A DNA stretch of 38,959 nucleotides, from positions 1-38,959 of the forward strand of contig DRHS01000222.1 of assembly GCA_011053095.1 (NCBI GenBank). The letters are read 5' to 3'. This document shows positions 15,895 to 26,482 of the stretch, one piece after another (within the stretch, counting starts at the first letter, position 1; each line of letters opens with the position of its first letter). Under the pieces are notes generated by a model, which saw only the letters and a list, made by a program, of their open reading frames with translations, was not told where the DNA came from and did not search any database. A program made the position numbers and the translations under genes. The stretch is from Bacteroides sp. (lineage in GTDB: Bacteria > Bacteroidota > Bacteroidia > Bacteroidales > SM23-62).

Positions 15895-18006
15895 ATGAGG
15901 GCTTCTGTTGCCATTTCCATCCTGCTAATGCTGCCCGTATTTTCCTGTGGGCAAAAAAAGAATCATGAAATGAATACTCTTAAGGATAATCATCAGTATA
16001 CCAATGAGTTAATACATGAAAGCAGTCCTTATTTACTGCAGCATGCCCACAATCCGGTAGACTGGTACCCCTGGGGTGAAGAGGCCCTGGAAAAGGCAAA
16101 GCAGGAGAATAAAATGCTTATTATCAGCATTGGCTATGCAGCTTGCCATTGGTGTCATGTCATGGAACACGAAAGTTTCGAGGATACTGCCGTCGCCCGG
16201 ATTATGAATGAAAATTTTATTGCTATAAAAGTTGACAGGGAGGAAAGGCCGGATGTGGACCAGGTATATATGAATGCTGTGAATCTTATTTCAGGAAGGG
16301 GAGGATGGCCCCTGAATGCTTTTGCCTTACCGGATGGGAAACCCTTCTATGCGGGTACCTATTTCCCGAAGGACCAATGGATTAAGGTGCTTGAATATTT
16401 TATTGAAATGCAGAGGACCAATCCGGAAAACCTGGCAGAAGAAGCCGGGAAGATAGCACAGGGAATCCGCTCCATGGATAATATTCCTTTGAATGAAGAG
16501 AGTCTCACATTCACAATGGATATGGCAGAAAGTATGGTCAGGGGACTAAAATCGGGTATGGATCTCAAAAAAGGAGGTATTAACAGGGCACCGAAATTTC
16601 CAATGCCATCGGTATGGGAATACCTGCTTCATTATAATTATTTAAGCGGTGATGAGAAAGCACTTGAAGCGGCCATAATCACCCTGGACAATATGGCTTA
16701 CGGGGGAATCTATGATCATGTCGGAGGTGGTTTTGCAAGATATTCTACCGATGCAAACTGGCATGTTCCGCATTTTGAGAAAATGCTGTATGACAATGGA
16801 CAGCTTGTAAGTCTTTATTCAAATGCATGGAAACTCACAGAGAATCCAAACTATAAGGATGTAGTGTATGAGACCCTGAATTTTATTGAACGGGAGATGA
16901 CCTCCCGGGAGGGAGGATTCTTCTCCTCTCTTGATGCTGACAGCGAGGGTGAAGAAGGTAAGTTTTATGTATGGACACAAGAGGAAATAGGGAAGATTCT
17001 CGGGAAAGATGCGGATTTATTTATTGAATACTACAATATCACGGCAGAGGGCAACTGGGAAGACGGTAAAAACATACTATTCCGGAACGGTGAGGATGAA
17101 GGGGTAGCTGAGAAGTTCGGGTATACTCTCCCGGATCTTCAAAATAAAATCAGTTCGGGCAAATCCCAGCTTCTTAAAGCCCGCGAGAAAAAGATCAGGC
17201 CGGGACTCGATGATAAGATCCTGACTTCATGGAATGCGCTGATGCTGAAGGGCTATGTGGATGCTTACCGGGCATTTAATGATGAGAAATTTCTTGATGC
17301 CGCACTTAAAAATGCTGAATTTCTGATGAAAAGGGCCATCAGTAAAAATGGAGAAATAAAAAGGAACAATAAGGGAGTGAAGTCTACCATCCATGGATTC
17401 CTTGACGATTATGCCTTTACCATTTCAGCATTTATAGCACTTTACCAGGCCACCTTTGATGAAAGATGGCTGAGTAGCGCAAAGAAGCTTTCATCCTATA
17501 CACTTGAACATTTCTATGATTACAAATCAGGCATGTTCTTTTATACCCACAATGACCATTCTAACCTGATTGCAAGAAATATGGAAATTTCCGATAATGT
17601 AATTCCGGGATCCAATTCTGAGATGGCGAGAAACCTGTTTCTGCTCGGTCATTACTATTATGATGATGACTACCTGAGCAAATCTGAGCAGATGCTTGCC
17701 AATGTACAGGAAGACATGCGTAAGAACATATTTTACTTCTCAAACTGGGGCATTCTTGAATTGAATTTCATCAACAAACCATTTGAAGTAGTTATTATTG
17801 GGGAAGAATCCGGCAGTCTTCGGGGTGAACTGGACGATCAATATCTTCCTGATGTTATTCTCTCAGGTGGTACCCGTGAGGGTGATCTTGAACTTCACAG
17901 GAATAAAATGGTCGAGGGACAAACAACCATTTTTGTATGCCGTGACAAGGTTTGCAAACTACCTGTAACATCTGTCAGCGGCGCAATCGAGCAGATCCAA
18001 CAATGA
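15895..18006 (+). CDS. DUF255 thioredoxin-like lipoprotein (YyaL/SPATA20 family)
   Basis: A 703-residue protein with an N-terminal thioredoxin-fold domain (DUF255, residues about 35-195) and a C-terminal six-hairpin-like alpha/alpha barrel. The thioredoxin segment has the diagnostic [11 protein letters not shown] and the redox pair Cys84-Cys87 in [15 protein letters not shown]. The barrel carries [25 protein letters not shown] and DGKNILFR. A hydrophobic leader ending LMLPVFSC (Cys18) is consistent with a lipoprotein, which places it in the envelope. The biochemical role of the family is not known. No Shine-Dalgarno sequence precedes the ATG. Met26 is an alternative start that would leave it cytoplasmic. 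Confidence 0.93.
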   Translation: MRASVAISILLMLPVFSCGQKKNHEMNTLKDNHQYTNELIHESSPYLLQHAHNPVDWYPWGEEALEKAKQENKMLIISIGYAACHWCHVMEHESFEDTAVARIMNENFIAIKVDREERPDVDQVYMNAVNLISGRGGWPLNAFALPDGKPFYAGTYFPKDQWIKVLEYFIEMQRTNPENLAEEAGKIAQGIRSMDNIPLNEESLTFTMDMAESMVRGLKSGMDLKKGGINRAPKFPMPSVWEYLLHYNYLSGDEKALEAAIITLDNMAYGGIYDHVGGGFARYSTDANWHVPHFEKMLYDNGQLVSLYSNAWKLTENPNYKDVVYETLNFIEREMTSREGGFFSSLDADSEGEEGKFYVWTQEEIGKILGKDADLFIEYYNITAEGNWEDGKNILFRNGEDEGVAEKFGYTLPDLQNKISSGKSQLLKAREKKIRPGLDDKILTSWNALMLKGYVDAYRAFNDEKFLDAALKNAEFLMKRAISKNGEIKRNNKGVKSTIHGFLDDYAFTISAFIALYQATFDERWLSSAKKLSSYTLEHFYDYKSGMFFYTHNDHSNLIARNMEISDNVIPGSNSEMARNLFLLGHYYYDDDYLSKSEQMLANVQEDMRKNIFYFSNWGILELNFINKPFEVVIIGEESGSLRGELDDQYLPDVILSGGTREGDLELHRNKMVEGQTTIFVCRDKVCKLPVTSVSGAIEQIQQ

Positions 18007-18123
18007 TATCCGATTTTCCGAACTCCTTGATTAAAAATAATTTAGAACTTATTTAGACCCGTTTTGTGCTTTTGTTTAAGGGGCTTTTCATAAATTCCAT
18101 TCCAAATTAAACTATAAGCCCTG

Positions 18124-20649
18124 ATGAGTCCTTTCAGAAGTAGTAAATCTGTTATAACCCGGCTTGTCCTGATCCTGAGTTTTATTTTCATAGTTCAGTA
18201 TTCAAGCGCTGATCCGTACTATTGTATGACCGGGTCTCTTTGTATGTTGACAAATGTAACGGGACCACTTGCCATCTGCAGTAATGAATCAATAGATCTT
18301 TATGCCAGGTCCACAGGCTTTATCTGGCCACTTCCCCCGGCCTGCAGTAATGCCACGTATCAATGGTACCGGGAAATAAACAATGGTGGATGGGCTGATT
18401 ATGTAATGATTTCCGGGGAAACGGATAATATATATTCAGTCGGCACAGCAGGCAGGTATTATTGTGAGGTCAGCTGTTCCGGCGGCGGTGGTTATTCTAC
18501 CTCAATGGCAACTATTATTGTTACTACTTTTGGGACCGATCTAATTGTCAGTACAAATCCACAACCACAGAGTAACTGTCTTGGCCTCCAAGCTGAATTT
18601 TCAGTGGGAGCCTCAGGGGGCGCAATATCTTATCTCTGGCAGGAACAATCCACCGGCGGTTCCTGGAAGAACCTGTTAAGTGAGAGATCCGATAATCTTA
18701 CCTTCATTCCGGAGCCCGCTGATGATATGAATCTATACAGATGCATCGTTTCCAACGGTTGCGAATCTGTTACCACTACCGAAGCCGAATTGTCGGTACT
18801 TACTGCACCAGAGGTAATGACAGAGCCAGCCAGTGATACAGTATGTGAGGATGCCGCTGCAGGTTTTTCGGTATCAGTCAGCGGTGCTCAGCTAGTCTAT
18901 GACTGGCAGGAGCGGATATCCGGGACAGATCCATGGGTGGATATTTCTTCATCCGGCAACTACGATTTTGACCAGTCGGGCAACCTAACTGTCAAAACAG
19001 CCGTAGCCAACATGAATGGATATCAATACCGGGTTATTGTTACAGGAGAGTGTGCTCCTGGTGTTGATACATCCCTTGTGGTGCAACTAAATATTCGGGC
19101 ACAACCTACCTTCCTTGTCCAGCCTGAAAGTGATTCATTATGTGTGGGAGACAGTGCATATATTGAGGTGCAGGCTTTGGGTACAGGACAACTGACCTAT
19201 AAATGGCAGAATGAAACCAAGACAATTAAGGATTGGAGCACTGATGCTTTCCTTATTGTTGAGGAAGCAAGCCTGGATGATAATCAGGATGTACAGGTAC
19301 TCATAAGTGATAATTGTATCAGTCAGGCCAATTCCGTCGCCTCAGATATTGCCAAACTTTTGGTAAAAACAGCTCCCATCGTATCATTAGGGGAGGACAG
19401 GAGGGTATGCAGTGTATCCGTATTGCTGGATGCTGGAAATGGTTTCTACACTTACTCATGGAGTAATGGGGATAGTACACAGATAACCGAGGTCAGCCTG
19501 CAAGGATTATACTCTGTCTCGGTTACTGATAATTTCGGGTGTATAGCAGAAGATTCAATCCATGTCACGGTCGATCCATCAATACAGGATGTAAACCTCG
19601 GAACGGATACCAGTTTATGTGGAGGGAGCTTTCTTACACTTGATGCGGGTGCAGGTTTTGACTGGTACGAATGGTCTGACGGAAGCAGTACACAAACGCT
19701 GAAGGTTTCCGTATCCAACACCTACTGGGTAATAGTGGGCAATAACAATACGGCATGCGAAAGCACAGATTCGGTCAAAGTATTGATTTCTGAACCTTAT
19801 GATTCAATGAGCATTTGCCTTATTACAATCGATCAGGCTACCGGGAAATTTATGCTTATATGGGAGAGAACACCCGATATGGGCATTTCAGAATATAATA
19901 TTTACCGGGAAGGAGATTGGATTGGGTCCGTTGCCTATGATGATTTGAGCATATATAAGGATCAGGAAGCAGACCCGGGAAAAAGGCCATACAGATATGA
20001 AATGACCATAACAGATACCTGTGGGAATGAATCCGGATTCACCCCCTATCATATACCAATTTTTCTCCAGTACAGTGGTTATATTGATGGGGTAAACCTT
20101 CGATGGGAAAAATACCAGGTTCAAGGAAAATCCATTGATTTTAACAGTTACAGCGTCTACAAAGGTTCTGATTCCACCCAACTCGTGGCCCTTGAAGAAA
20201 ATATTCCCCCGGAAGTTTCAGTTTTTATTGATAAAGATCCTTCTGCTCTTACAAATACATTCTATTACCGTGTTGCAGGCGTTCTCTCAGATCCATGCAA
20301 TGCTTCCGGTGGCTCATCAAAAGCAGGAACCGGACCTTATCAGCATTCGCTCTCGAACATGGATAATAATAAGAAATTATCGCCTTCCGGTACAAGCAAG
20401 CCTACAGGTTACTCATCTCTGAGTATCTTCCCCAATCCCGCTATGGATTGGGTCACAATCAGGTTCAGTAAATCAATTGGCCAGAATTATTCACTGATCC
20501 TTACTGATATTTCAGGGAAGGCAGTCAGGCGTATCGGCGCAATATCCGGGGATGAATATACCCTCCGGGTTGCGGAGCTTAGTCCGGGATATTATCATAT
20601 ATTGCTTAAAGGGGATGAAGTATTTCATGGCAATCTGATCGTGAAATAA
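18124..20649 (+). CDS. T9SS cargo with Ig-like and FnIII modules
   Basis: An 841-residue secreted surface protein. The signal peptide spans about residues 1-31 (SVITRLVLILSFIFIVQYSSA). Four cysteine-containing Ig-like modules of about 90 residues follow, each with a YxWQ or YQWY core and a paired Cys. Two PKD-like segments come next (LLDAGNGFYTYSWSNGDS, LTLDAGAGFDWYEWSDGSS), then a double FnIII-like module (about residues 560-760). The type A T9SS sorting domain closes the protein (SIFPNPAMDWVTIRF, DISGKAVRRI, SPGYYHILLKGDEVFHGNLIVK). No catalytic domain is seen, so an adhesive or structural role is inferred. The FnIII pair is paralogous to that in the 1561-residue protein at 27976-32661. Confidence 0.9.
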   Translation: MSPFRSSKSVITRLVLILSFIFIVQYSSADPYYCMTGSLCMLTNVTGPLAICSNESIDLYARSTGFIWPLPPACSNATYQWYREINNGGWADYVMISGETDNIYSVGTAGRYYCEVSCSGGGGYSTSMATIIVTTFGTDLIVSTNPQPQSNCLGLQAEFSVGASGGAISYLWQEQSTGGSWKNLLSERSDNLTFIPEPADDMNLYRCIVSNGCESVTTTEAELSVLTAPEVMTEPASDTVCEDAAAGFSVSVSGAQLVYDWQERISGTDPWVDISSSGNYDFDQSGNLTVKTAVANMNGYQYRVIVTGECAPGVDTSLVVQLNIRAQPTFLVQPESDSLCVGDSAYIEVQALGTGQLTYKWQNETKTIKDWSTDAFLIVEEASLDDNQDVQVLISDNCISQANSVASDIAKLLVKTAPIVSLGEDRRVCSVSVLLDAGNGFYTYSWSNGDSTQITEVSLQGLYSVSVTDNFGCIAEDSIHVTVDPSIQDVNLGTDTSLCGGSFLTLDAGAGFDWYEWSDGSSTQTLKVSVSNTYWVIVGNNNTACESTDSVKVLISEPYDSMSICLITIDQATGKFMLIWERTPDMGISEYNIYREGDWIGSVAYDDLSIYKDQEADPGKRPYRYEMTITDTCGNESGFTPYHIPIFLQYSGYIDGVNLRWEKYQVQGKSIDFNSYSVYKGSDSTQLVALEENIPPEVSVFIDKDPSALTNTFYYRVAGVLSDPCNASGGSSKAGTGPYQHSLSNMDNNKKLSPSGTSKPTGYSSLSIFPNPAMDWVTIRFSKSIGQNYSLILTDISGKAVRRIGAISGDEYTLRVAELSPGYYHILLKGDEVFHGNLIVK

Positions 20650-20686
20650 TCCTTTTGGACTATAAAGATGAATAACATGTCAATCA

Positions 20687-21220
20687 ATGAGTTCAGAAAA
20701 CCTTAAAGCACATCAGCACAAACGTGATGCTGACAGAAAGGATCTTGCAGGGGAACACCCCCTTGGTGATATAGTACAGGTGATCTTCATAATCCTTTTC
20801 CTCGCTGTCTGGATCCTTGATTCATTTGTCCTGAAGTATTCTACTTTTCTGTCAGAAAGCATCTCATGGTATGTCAGGGGTATTGCCGGTGCCGTTATTC
20901 TTATCCTCTCATTATTAATGGCGAGATCTGGTATGAAGATTGTTTTCAGCGAGGTCAGGGATACACCACATGTAATTACTAAAGGTGTTTTTTCGCTCGT
21001 TAGACATCCTATATATCTTGCTGCTATATTGTCTTACATGGGACTTATATTCATCACATTATCAATTATCACCACAGGTTTGTGGCTGCTGATAATAATT
21101 TTTTACCACTTTATTTCCTCATATGAGGAGAAACTCCTCATAAATATGTACGGTGATGATTATAGGGAGTACAGGAAAAAGGTTCCGATGCTGTTTCCGG
21201 TTAAATTCCGGCCCTCCTGA
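20687..21220 (+). CDS. ICMT/PEMT-family membrane methyltransferase
   Basis: A 177-residue integral membrane protein with four to five hydrophobic segments (residues about 28-50, 62-80, 110-130, 132-148). The signature KGVFSLVRHPIYLAAILSYMG and the C-terminal EEKLLINMYGDDYREYRKKVPMLFP define the isoprenylcysteine carboxyl methyltransferase/phospholipid methyltransferase superfamily. These enzymes transfer methyl from SAM at the membrane. The acceptor in this bacterium is unknown. It begins 37 bases after the T9SS gene and could be co-transcribed with it. A hydrophilic N-terminus of about 25 residues precedes the first helix. Confidence 0.87.
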   Translation: MSSENLKAHQHKRDADRKDLAGEHPLGDIVQVIFIILFLAVWILDSFVLKYSTFLSESISWYVRGIAGAVILILSLLMARSGMKIVFSEVRDTPHVITKGVFSLVRHPIYLAAILSYMGLIFITLSIITTGLWLLIIIFYHFISSYEEKLLINMYGDDYREYRKKVPMLFPVKFRPS

Positions 21221-21280
21221 TCCGCTTTGAAAATCCCGCCACAAGGCTATGTCAATTTTCTTTAGATATATACAATCTTC

Positions 21281-22579
21281 TCAGGGGCATGATGCGGCTA
21301 TCTCATGCACAGCTGAGGTGAACATGTCAAGGTCGTCCGTTGAAGTATAGACGTTTGGAGTAACCCTGATTCCCTGGATATTTGCCCAGTCTATGGAAAT
21401 GGTGTAGATTCTGTGTTCATTCATCAATTTTCTCTGGATCTCGGCTGGTTCTATTCCTTCGATGGCAAAATTTCCGAGTCCACAGGAAAACGGATCCTTC
21501 TGTGAGGTATTAAATCGGATTCCCTCGATATCTTTCAGGGCATCCATCCAGTAGTTTTTAAGGTATCTCAGCCTGGCTTCCTTCCTTTCAATCCCTATCA
21601 TCTTGTGAAATTCTATGGCCGTACCAATGGCGAGTTCAGACGGGAAGGATCGGGTACCCATCGCTTCAAATTTGCATATGTCATCACTTTCAGGATCTCC
21701 CGGAGCAGTCAGGGGCCAGATGCCTGGGATTTTACCCTTTTTTACCCAGAGCATTCCTGTTCCGAAAGGAGAGCACAGCCACTTATGCAGGCTGGTACCA
21801 AAATAATCACAATGGAGATCCTCAATCTTAAAATCCAGGTGAGCGAATGTATGTGCTCCATCAACCATAACCTCAATCCCTTCCTCATGAGCAGCATCTG
21901 CAAGTTTCCTGACCGGAAGTACCTGACCGTTCCAGTTGATCATATGCATTACCTGTATCATCCGGGTCCGGTTTGAAAATTGTTCCCTGTAGGCTTCAAC
22001 CACAGCATCTTCATCCTCAATCGGCATTGGAAGATCTACCCACTTAAGTACTATTCCTTCTCTTTTCTCCCTCTGTTTCCAGGCGTTTATCATATTGGGA
22101 TAGTCCTGTCTGGTCAATACAATCTCATCACCCTTTTTCAGATTAACCCCGAATATGACAGTCTCCAGGGCTTCGGTAGTATTTCGGACAATGGCAATCT
22201 CTTCATCTGAACATCCCGCCAGTTTTGCGAGATTCTGCCTTACTGTCTCCCTTCCCTTGCCTACAACATTCCACATATAATAAGCAGGTCCTTCATTACT
22301 AAACCGGTTGTAGCTCTCGAAAGCCTCTTGTACAACTTTTGGCTGGGGACAAACACCTCCGTTGTTGAGGTTCATAATGTTAGGACTGGAGGTATAGCAG
22401 TTTTTAATATAATACCAGAAATTCTGATCTGTTGTGACATCTCCGACTGGTTCCGGAAGATTTGCTGACATTTCAGACAGGGTTACCGCTGCCTCAGATT
22501 CATTAAGCATGCCGAATAGGGTGGCTGCTCCTGCTGCTGAAAGGGATTTTCTCAGAAATGATCTCCTGTTCGTTTGCAT
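21281..22579 (-). CDS. Tat-signal class V aminotransferase
   Basis: A 432-residue PLP enzyme of the class V (isopenicillin-N-epimerase-like / cysteine desulfurase-like) group. PLP-binding Lys266 is in GTSLHKWLCSPFGTGM, and the cofactor-binding aspartate is in VDGAHTFAHLDF. MQTNRRSFLRKSLSAAGAATLFG is a twin-arginine signal, so the enzyme should be exported folded with its cofactor. Homologues with this architecture are common in marine Bacteroidota, with substrate unknown. It is the last gene of a three-gene minus-strand operon behind an M28 and an S9D peptidase (gaps of 15 and 13 bases). This suggests it acts on amino acids or dipeptides released outside the cytoplasm. Confidence 0.92.
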   Translation of the reverse strand: MQTNRRSFLRKSLSAAGAATLFGMLNESEAAVTLSEMSANLPEPVGDVTTDQNFWYYIKNCYTSSPNIMNLNNGGVCPQPKVVQEAFESYNRFSNEGPAYYMWNVVGKGRETVRQNLAKLAGCSDEEIAIVRNTTEALETVIFGVNLKKGDEIVLTRQDYPNMINAWKQREKREGIVLKWVDLPMPIEDEDAVVEAYREQFSNRTRMIQVMHMINWNGQVLPVRKLADAAHEEGIEVMVDGAHTFAHLDFKIEDLHCDYFGTSLHKWLCSPFGTGMLWVKKGKIPGIWPLTAPGDPESDDICKFEAMGTRSFPSELAIGTAIEFHKMIGIERKEARLRYLKNYWMDALKDIEGIRFNTSQKDPFSCGLGNFAIEGIEPAEIQRKLMNEHRIYTISIDWANIQGIRVTPNVYTSTDDLDMFTSAVHEIAASCP

Positions 22580-22594
22580 GGTTTGAAGTTTAAG

Positions 22595-23962
22595 TTATAA
22601 ATCATTTTTATCTATGAGATATATCAATGAAGCTATCGATGCACTTCCCAGCTGAAGTTCCCTGATGTTTACCTGCTTGAAAGTATCGTTCGGGGAATGA
22701 TGATAATCAAAGTAGCGTTGCATATCGGGTACAAGGCTGATCAGCACAGTACCAAATTCGCGCAGGGGACCGATGTCCACACCGCCTCCACCTCCTCTGA
22801 ATTCTGTTATACCATAAGGTGCAAAATACTTTTCGAGGGCCAGCATCTTCTCCAGTCTTTCACCACTGGCTCCGATTCCAAATCCTCTGGGCAAAAGTCC
22901 CCCTCTATCCGATTCAAGGGCCACATAATGCTTTTCACCGTTTATTTTTGCCAGTTCTGCATATTTTTTTCCACCGCGTTGTGCAATTTCCTCATCCATA
23001 AACATAACAGCCCTTACAGTTCGTTTAGGCCGGATTCCAAGCTCTTTGTAAAGCCTCAGGGTCTCAATGGACTGAATACAACCGGCCCCGTCATCATGTG
23101 CACCTTCACTATTATCCCAGGCATCCAGATGTCCGCCGACAGTGATGATCTCGTCCGGATAAGTTGATCCCCTTATCTCGCCTATTACATTATGGGAGGT
23201 GACATCAGGATGATTGCTGCAATTACTGATAAGATGCAGGTCAAGATCAGGGTCTTTTTCAAGCCAGGTGCTTAATAGATCCGCTCCCATGGTACTTACG
23301 CAGACGGCAGGTATTTTTGGGATGCCTTCTTCGTATCCCATTACACCTGTGTGTGGATGATCATCAATTGCCGTTGTGACTGATCTGATAATGGCAGCTA
23401 ATGCACCATATTTTGCTGCTTCGATGGCCCCCCGGCCACGCTGGTTAACAGCACCACTATAAGCTTTGAAAGTGTTCAGCAGGGTCGGATCCATGGGCCT
23501 GTTAAAGAATACTATTTTTCCCTTAATCCTTTCTTCACCTAGCTGCTCAAGTTCCTCGAAATTCTGTACCTCGATTACATTGCCTGCAATGCCAATATCA
23601 CTGGTTCCAACGGATAAGCCCAATCCGGTAATTGACAGGTCCTCTGAGCCAAGGGTGGAAGAAATGATCCTTGCAGATTCTATTTTTCCGCGAACCCATC
23701 TTTTTACCTTCAATTCCTGGAGGTAGACAGAATCAAGGTCCATGTCCAGCATGACCTGGCGGGTAAATTCAACTGCTGATGCAGCTTCCGGAGTTCCGGC
23801 TATTCTTCCTTTGGTGTTCTTACATAACCATCTCAGGTTTTCATATGCCACGTTGCTGGTCAGGGCTTCATCGAATAGCCTCCGGACAAGGATGGAATCC
23901 TGATCCTGTGCAGATAGAAATCCACAAGTGAATAATAACAGTAACAGAATCGTTCTTTTCAT
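22595..23962 (-). CDS. Exported M28 family metallopeptidase
   Basis: A 455-residue zinc aminopeptidase or carboxypeptidase of family M28 with a signal peptide at residues 1-18. A protease-associated insert occupies about residues 120-245, with GKIVFFNRPMDPT. The zinc site is complete: His278 in GGHLDAWDNS, Asp290 in HDDGAG, catalytic and metal Glu324-Glu325 in MDEEIAQRGGKK, Asp352 in ESDRGG and a histidine in YHHSPNDTFK (421-422). The predicted function is release of terminal residues from peptides in the periplasm or at the surface. It is the middle gene of the peptidase operon, with 13 bases separating it from the upstream S9D stop. Confidence 0.94.
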   Translation of the reverse strand: MKRTILLLLLFTCGFLSAQDQDSILVRRLFDEALTSNVAYENLRWLCKNTKGRIAGTPEAASAVEFTRQVMLDMDLDSVYLQELKVKRWVRGKIESARIISSTLGSEDLSITGLGLSVGTSDIGIAGNVIEVQNFEELEQLGEERIKGKIVFFNRPMDPTLLNTFKAYSGAVNQRGRGAIEAAKYGALAAIIRSVTTAIDDHPHTGVMGYEEGIPKIPAVCVSTMGADLLSTWLEKDPDLDLHLISNCSNHPDVTSHNVIGEIRGSTYPDEIITVGGHLDAWDNSEGAHDDGAGCIQSIETLRLYKELGIRPKRTVRAVMFMDEEIAQRGGKKYAELAKINGEKHYVALESDRGGLLPRGFGIGASGERLEKMLALEKYFAPYGITEFRGGGGGVDIGPLREFGTVLISLVPDMQRYFDYHHSPNDTFKQVNIRELQLGSASIASLIYLIDKNDL

Positions 23963-23975
23963 ATTTAACTTCCGG

Positions 23976-26399
23976 TTATTCCTTGTTTAACACATACTTT
24001 TTCATCCACTCGTCTGTTTCCCACAGCATATGGAGCAGGGACTCCCTGGCCCTGTAGCCATGACTCTCATGGGGTAGCATAACAAGCCTTACGGTAGCCC
24101 CCTGGCCTTTCAGTGCATGATAATAGCGCTCGCTTTGTATGGGAAAGGTTCCCGAGTTATTATCTGCCTGTCCATGAATTAACAGGATCGGCTCATTGAC
24201 CTTATCTGCATGCATAAATGGAGACATATTGTAATACACATCGGGTGCTTCCCAGTAAGTCCTTTCTTCTGCCTGGAAGCCGAATGGAGTCAGAGTACGA
24301 TTATAGGCTCCGCTTCGGGCAATTCCGGTTGCAAACAGATCTGAATGTGCAAGCAGGTTGGCGGTCATGAATGCACCATAGGAATGTCCGCCGATCACGA
24401 TCTTGTCCGGGTCCGCCACACCCATAGCAACCACTTTATCAACAGCAGCTTTGGCACTGGCAACTAATTGTTTTATGAAAGTGTCATTGGGTTCCTTGTC
24501 TCCTTCTCCAATGATTGGCATTTTGGGATCATCGAAAACAGCATACCCCTGGGTTAACCATACAAGTGTAGACCAGTGACTGATCCGGTCAAAAGAATAA
24601 GGAGAGTCATCTACCTGTCCGGCGGACTTAGCATCTTTGAATTCTCTTGGATAGGCCCACATGATCACCGGCAGGTCTTTATTTTTTACAGGGTCCTTAT
24701 ACGGTAAATGCAGTGTAGCACTTAGTTGAACACCATCCTCCCGCTGATAGGTAACCAATTGCTTGCCAAGTCCCATAAGGTCGGGATGTGGGTGTGGGAA
24801 TTTTGTAACCTGGGTTGATTTTCCTTTACGCCATTCAACCCGGTGATAATTGGGCTGCTCGGTGACTGATTCACGGGAAACAAGGAGTATTCCTTTTGAA
24901 CCATCCAGAATTCTGGATGGGTATTCGTAATATGGGGGAGAGGATTGCCAGAGCCGGTTGGTTTTACCCGTACTCAGATCATAGCTGTTGATAAATGGTT
25001 CATATCCCCTTGGTGAACCTCCCCTGCCTCTCAGGTATAGTGATTTGTCTTTATTCCCGAACAAAAGGACCCACTTCCCCATGGAATTTTTACTGCTGAC
25101 AAAGCTGCCTGGATCAGCGTAACGGTCTTCAGTATTCAGCTCAAACAAAACCTTTTTTTCAGCCTCAAGTTTGTCCGGCTCAAACCGGCTAATAATTTCT
25201 TTCCGGGTCTTCCACCAGTATTCATATATCATAGCCGTGGAGGAATTCCCCCAGTCTATGCCTGCAAAGCGAAGGGAACATTTTGGACCTTTTTCAATTT
25301 CCCCGGTGAAGGGTGCCTTTAAACTGAAAACCTGGTCCCTGAAGTCCACCCTCTTCGATCCGTCTCCTTCATCAAGTGCCTCTGTCCAGAAAAGCTGCGC
25401 CGGGACATCGGACCTCCATTCAACGGATCGAACACCTTTTCGAACAGATCCGAAACCGGAGGGGATATCATCTGCCAGGGTTAGTTCCGCCAGCGTATGG
25501 ACCAGTTTCCCCTGAATATCCCATATCTCTATACTTAAGGGAAAACGGTAGTATGGCACAAGGTATGAATAGGGTTTCTTGACGGTTTCCACCAGCAGGT
25601 ACTGTCCATCAGGTGAAACAGCACACATAGTAATAATCCCCCTGGAACCTATTTCCCGGGATTCTCCTTTCAGGGATAAGTGAATAATCTGAGAGCTGGC
25701 GTAATATTCAAAAACCTTCTCATCGTAAGGATTTTTAAGCAAGTCCTGGTAGGTCCTGATCGGAGATTTTGTGCCCGTATTTTCCTGAACAACAGGCCCG
25801 TATGGTATTTTAGAAGGTTCAGGAGGTGAAACCCTGTCTTTGTCAATCGATTTGTAAAGCAGAGACTTATTATCCGGGTGCCAGGAATATGGGGATTCCC
25901 TTGTAATATTGTTTAATACCGGTTCAGTCAGCCGCCTTGACTTTTTTGCTTCAACATCAAGTACCCAGAGCTCAATTCCTTTTTCAACCGTATTGCAGAA
26001 TGCTGCATTTTTCCCGTCAGGTGACCAGGAAACATTACTGATGCGGGGATTTTCAGTAAGGCCGGAAACCTCGTATTCTGTGTTGTCAACCAGGGATAAT
26101 AACTTTAAATCATTAAGGTATCGTCCCCTGCTTGGTCCATTTGTCAGTGGATTGATCCTCAGTCCCGCCAGTCTTAATTCGGGCTGAGACACCTCCTCAA
26201 TGGAAGGAAGTCCGGGCCTGTCCATGATCAACATCCACTTACCATCATTTGAAATACTGACTGATGGAGTTGGTGGTGCATCAACAAACTCTACAAGACG
26301 GTCAGGCGGTAACTGATACTTCAGACCAGATTGTGCACTGGCTACTGAAAAGAATAAAAAAGTAATTAATAGTAATGATAAAGATTGTTTTGGATTCAT
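23976..26399 (-). CDS. Exported S9 prolyl-oligopeptidase, S9D/CGEP-like
   Basis: An 807-residue serine peptidase with a signal peptide (residues 1-22). The long N-terminal part is a beta-propeller with repeated strands such as SNVSWSPDGKNAAFCN and MCAVSPDGQYLLVET. The C-terminal alpha/beta hydrolase domain contains the catalytic triad Ser673 (GGHSYGAFM), Asp746 (HGQADNNSG) and His780 (PHESHGYR). Overall layout and conserved tracts resemble glutamyl endopeptidases of the S9D group such as chloroplast CGEP. The exact specificity is inferred. It is the first gene of the peptidase operon. A promoter candidate lies at 26437-26468 on the minus strand. Confidence 0.93.
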   Translation of the reverse strand: MNPKQSLSLLLITFLFFSVASAQSGLKYQLPPDRLVEFVDAPPTPSVSISNDGKWMLIMDRPGLPSIEEVSQPELRLAGLRINPLTNGPSRGRYLNDLKLLSLVDNTEYEVSGLTENPRISNVSWSPDGKNAAFCNTVEKGIELWVLDVEAKKSRRLTEPVLNNITRESPYSWHPDNKSLLYKSIDKDRVSPPEPSKIPYGPVVQENTGTKSPIRTYQDLLKNPYDEKVFEYYASSQIIHLSLKGESREIGSRGIITMCAVSPDGQYLLVETVKKPYSYLVPYYRFPLSIEIWDIQGKLVHTLAELTLADDIPSGFGSVRKGVRSVEWRSDVPAQLFWTEALDEGDGSKRVDFRDQVFSLKAPFTGEIEKGPKCSLRFAGIDWGNSSTAMIYEYWWKTRKEIISRFEPDKLEAEKKVLFELNTEDRYADPGSFVSSKNSMGKWVLLFGNKDKSLYLRGRGGSPRGYEPFINSYDLSTGKTNRLWQSSPPYYEYPSRILDGSKGILLVSRESVTEQPNYHRVEWRKGKSTQVTKFPHPHPDLMGLGKQLVTYQREDGVQLSATLHLPYKDPVKNKDLPVIMWAYPREFKDAKSAGQVDDSPYSFDRISHWSTLVWLTQGYAVFDDPKMPIIGEGDKEPNDTFIKQLVASAKAAVDKVVAMGVADPDKIVIGGHSYGAFMTANLLAHSDLFATGIARSGAYNRTLTPFGFQAEERTYWEAPDVYYNMSPFMHADKVNEPILLIHGQADNNSGTFPIQSERYYHALKGQGATVRLVMLPHESHGYRARESLLHMLWETDEWMKKYVLNKE

Positions 26400-26436
26400 G
26401 GTTTTTTAATAAAATTAAACAGACTCTTCCCTTATC

Positions 26437-26468
26437 CAAATATGAGAAAAAAAAGAATCTTCCCCAAC
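26437..26468 (-). promoter_or_regulatory. Candidate -33/-7 promoter of the peptidase operon
   Basis: Read on the minus strand, GTTG (26468-26465), 20 bases, then CATATTTG (26444-26437) departs from TTTG-N20-TAnnTTTG by one base in each box. The S9D ATG follows 37 bases later. It is back to back with the padR promoter. Confidence 0.4.
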
Positions 26469-26482
26469 CATTTTTTCATACC

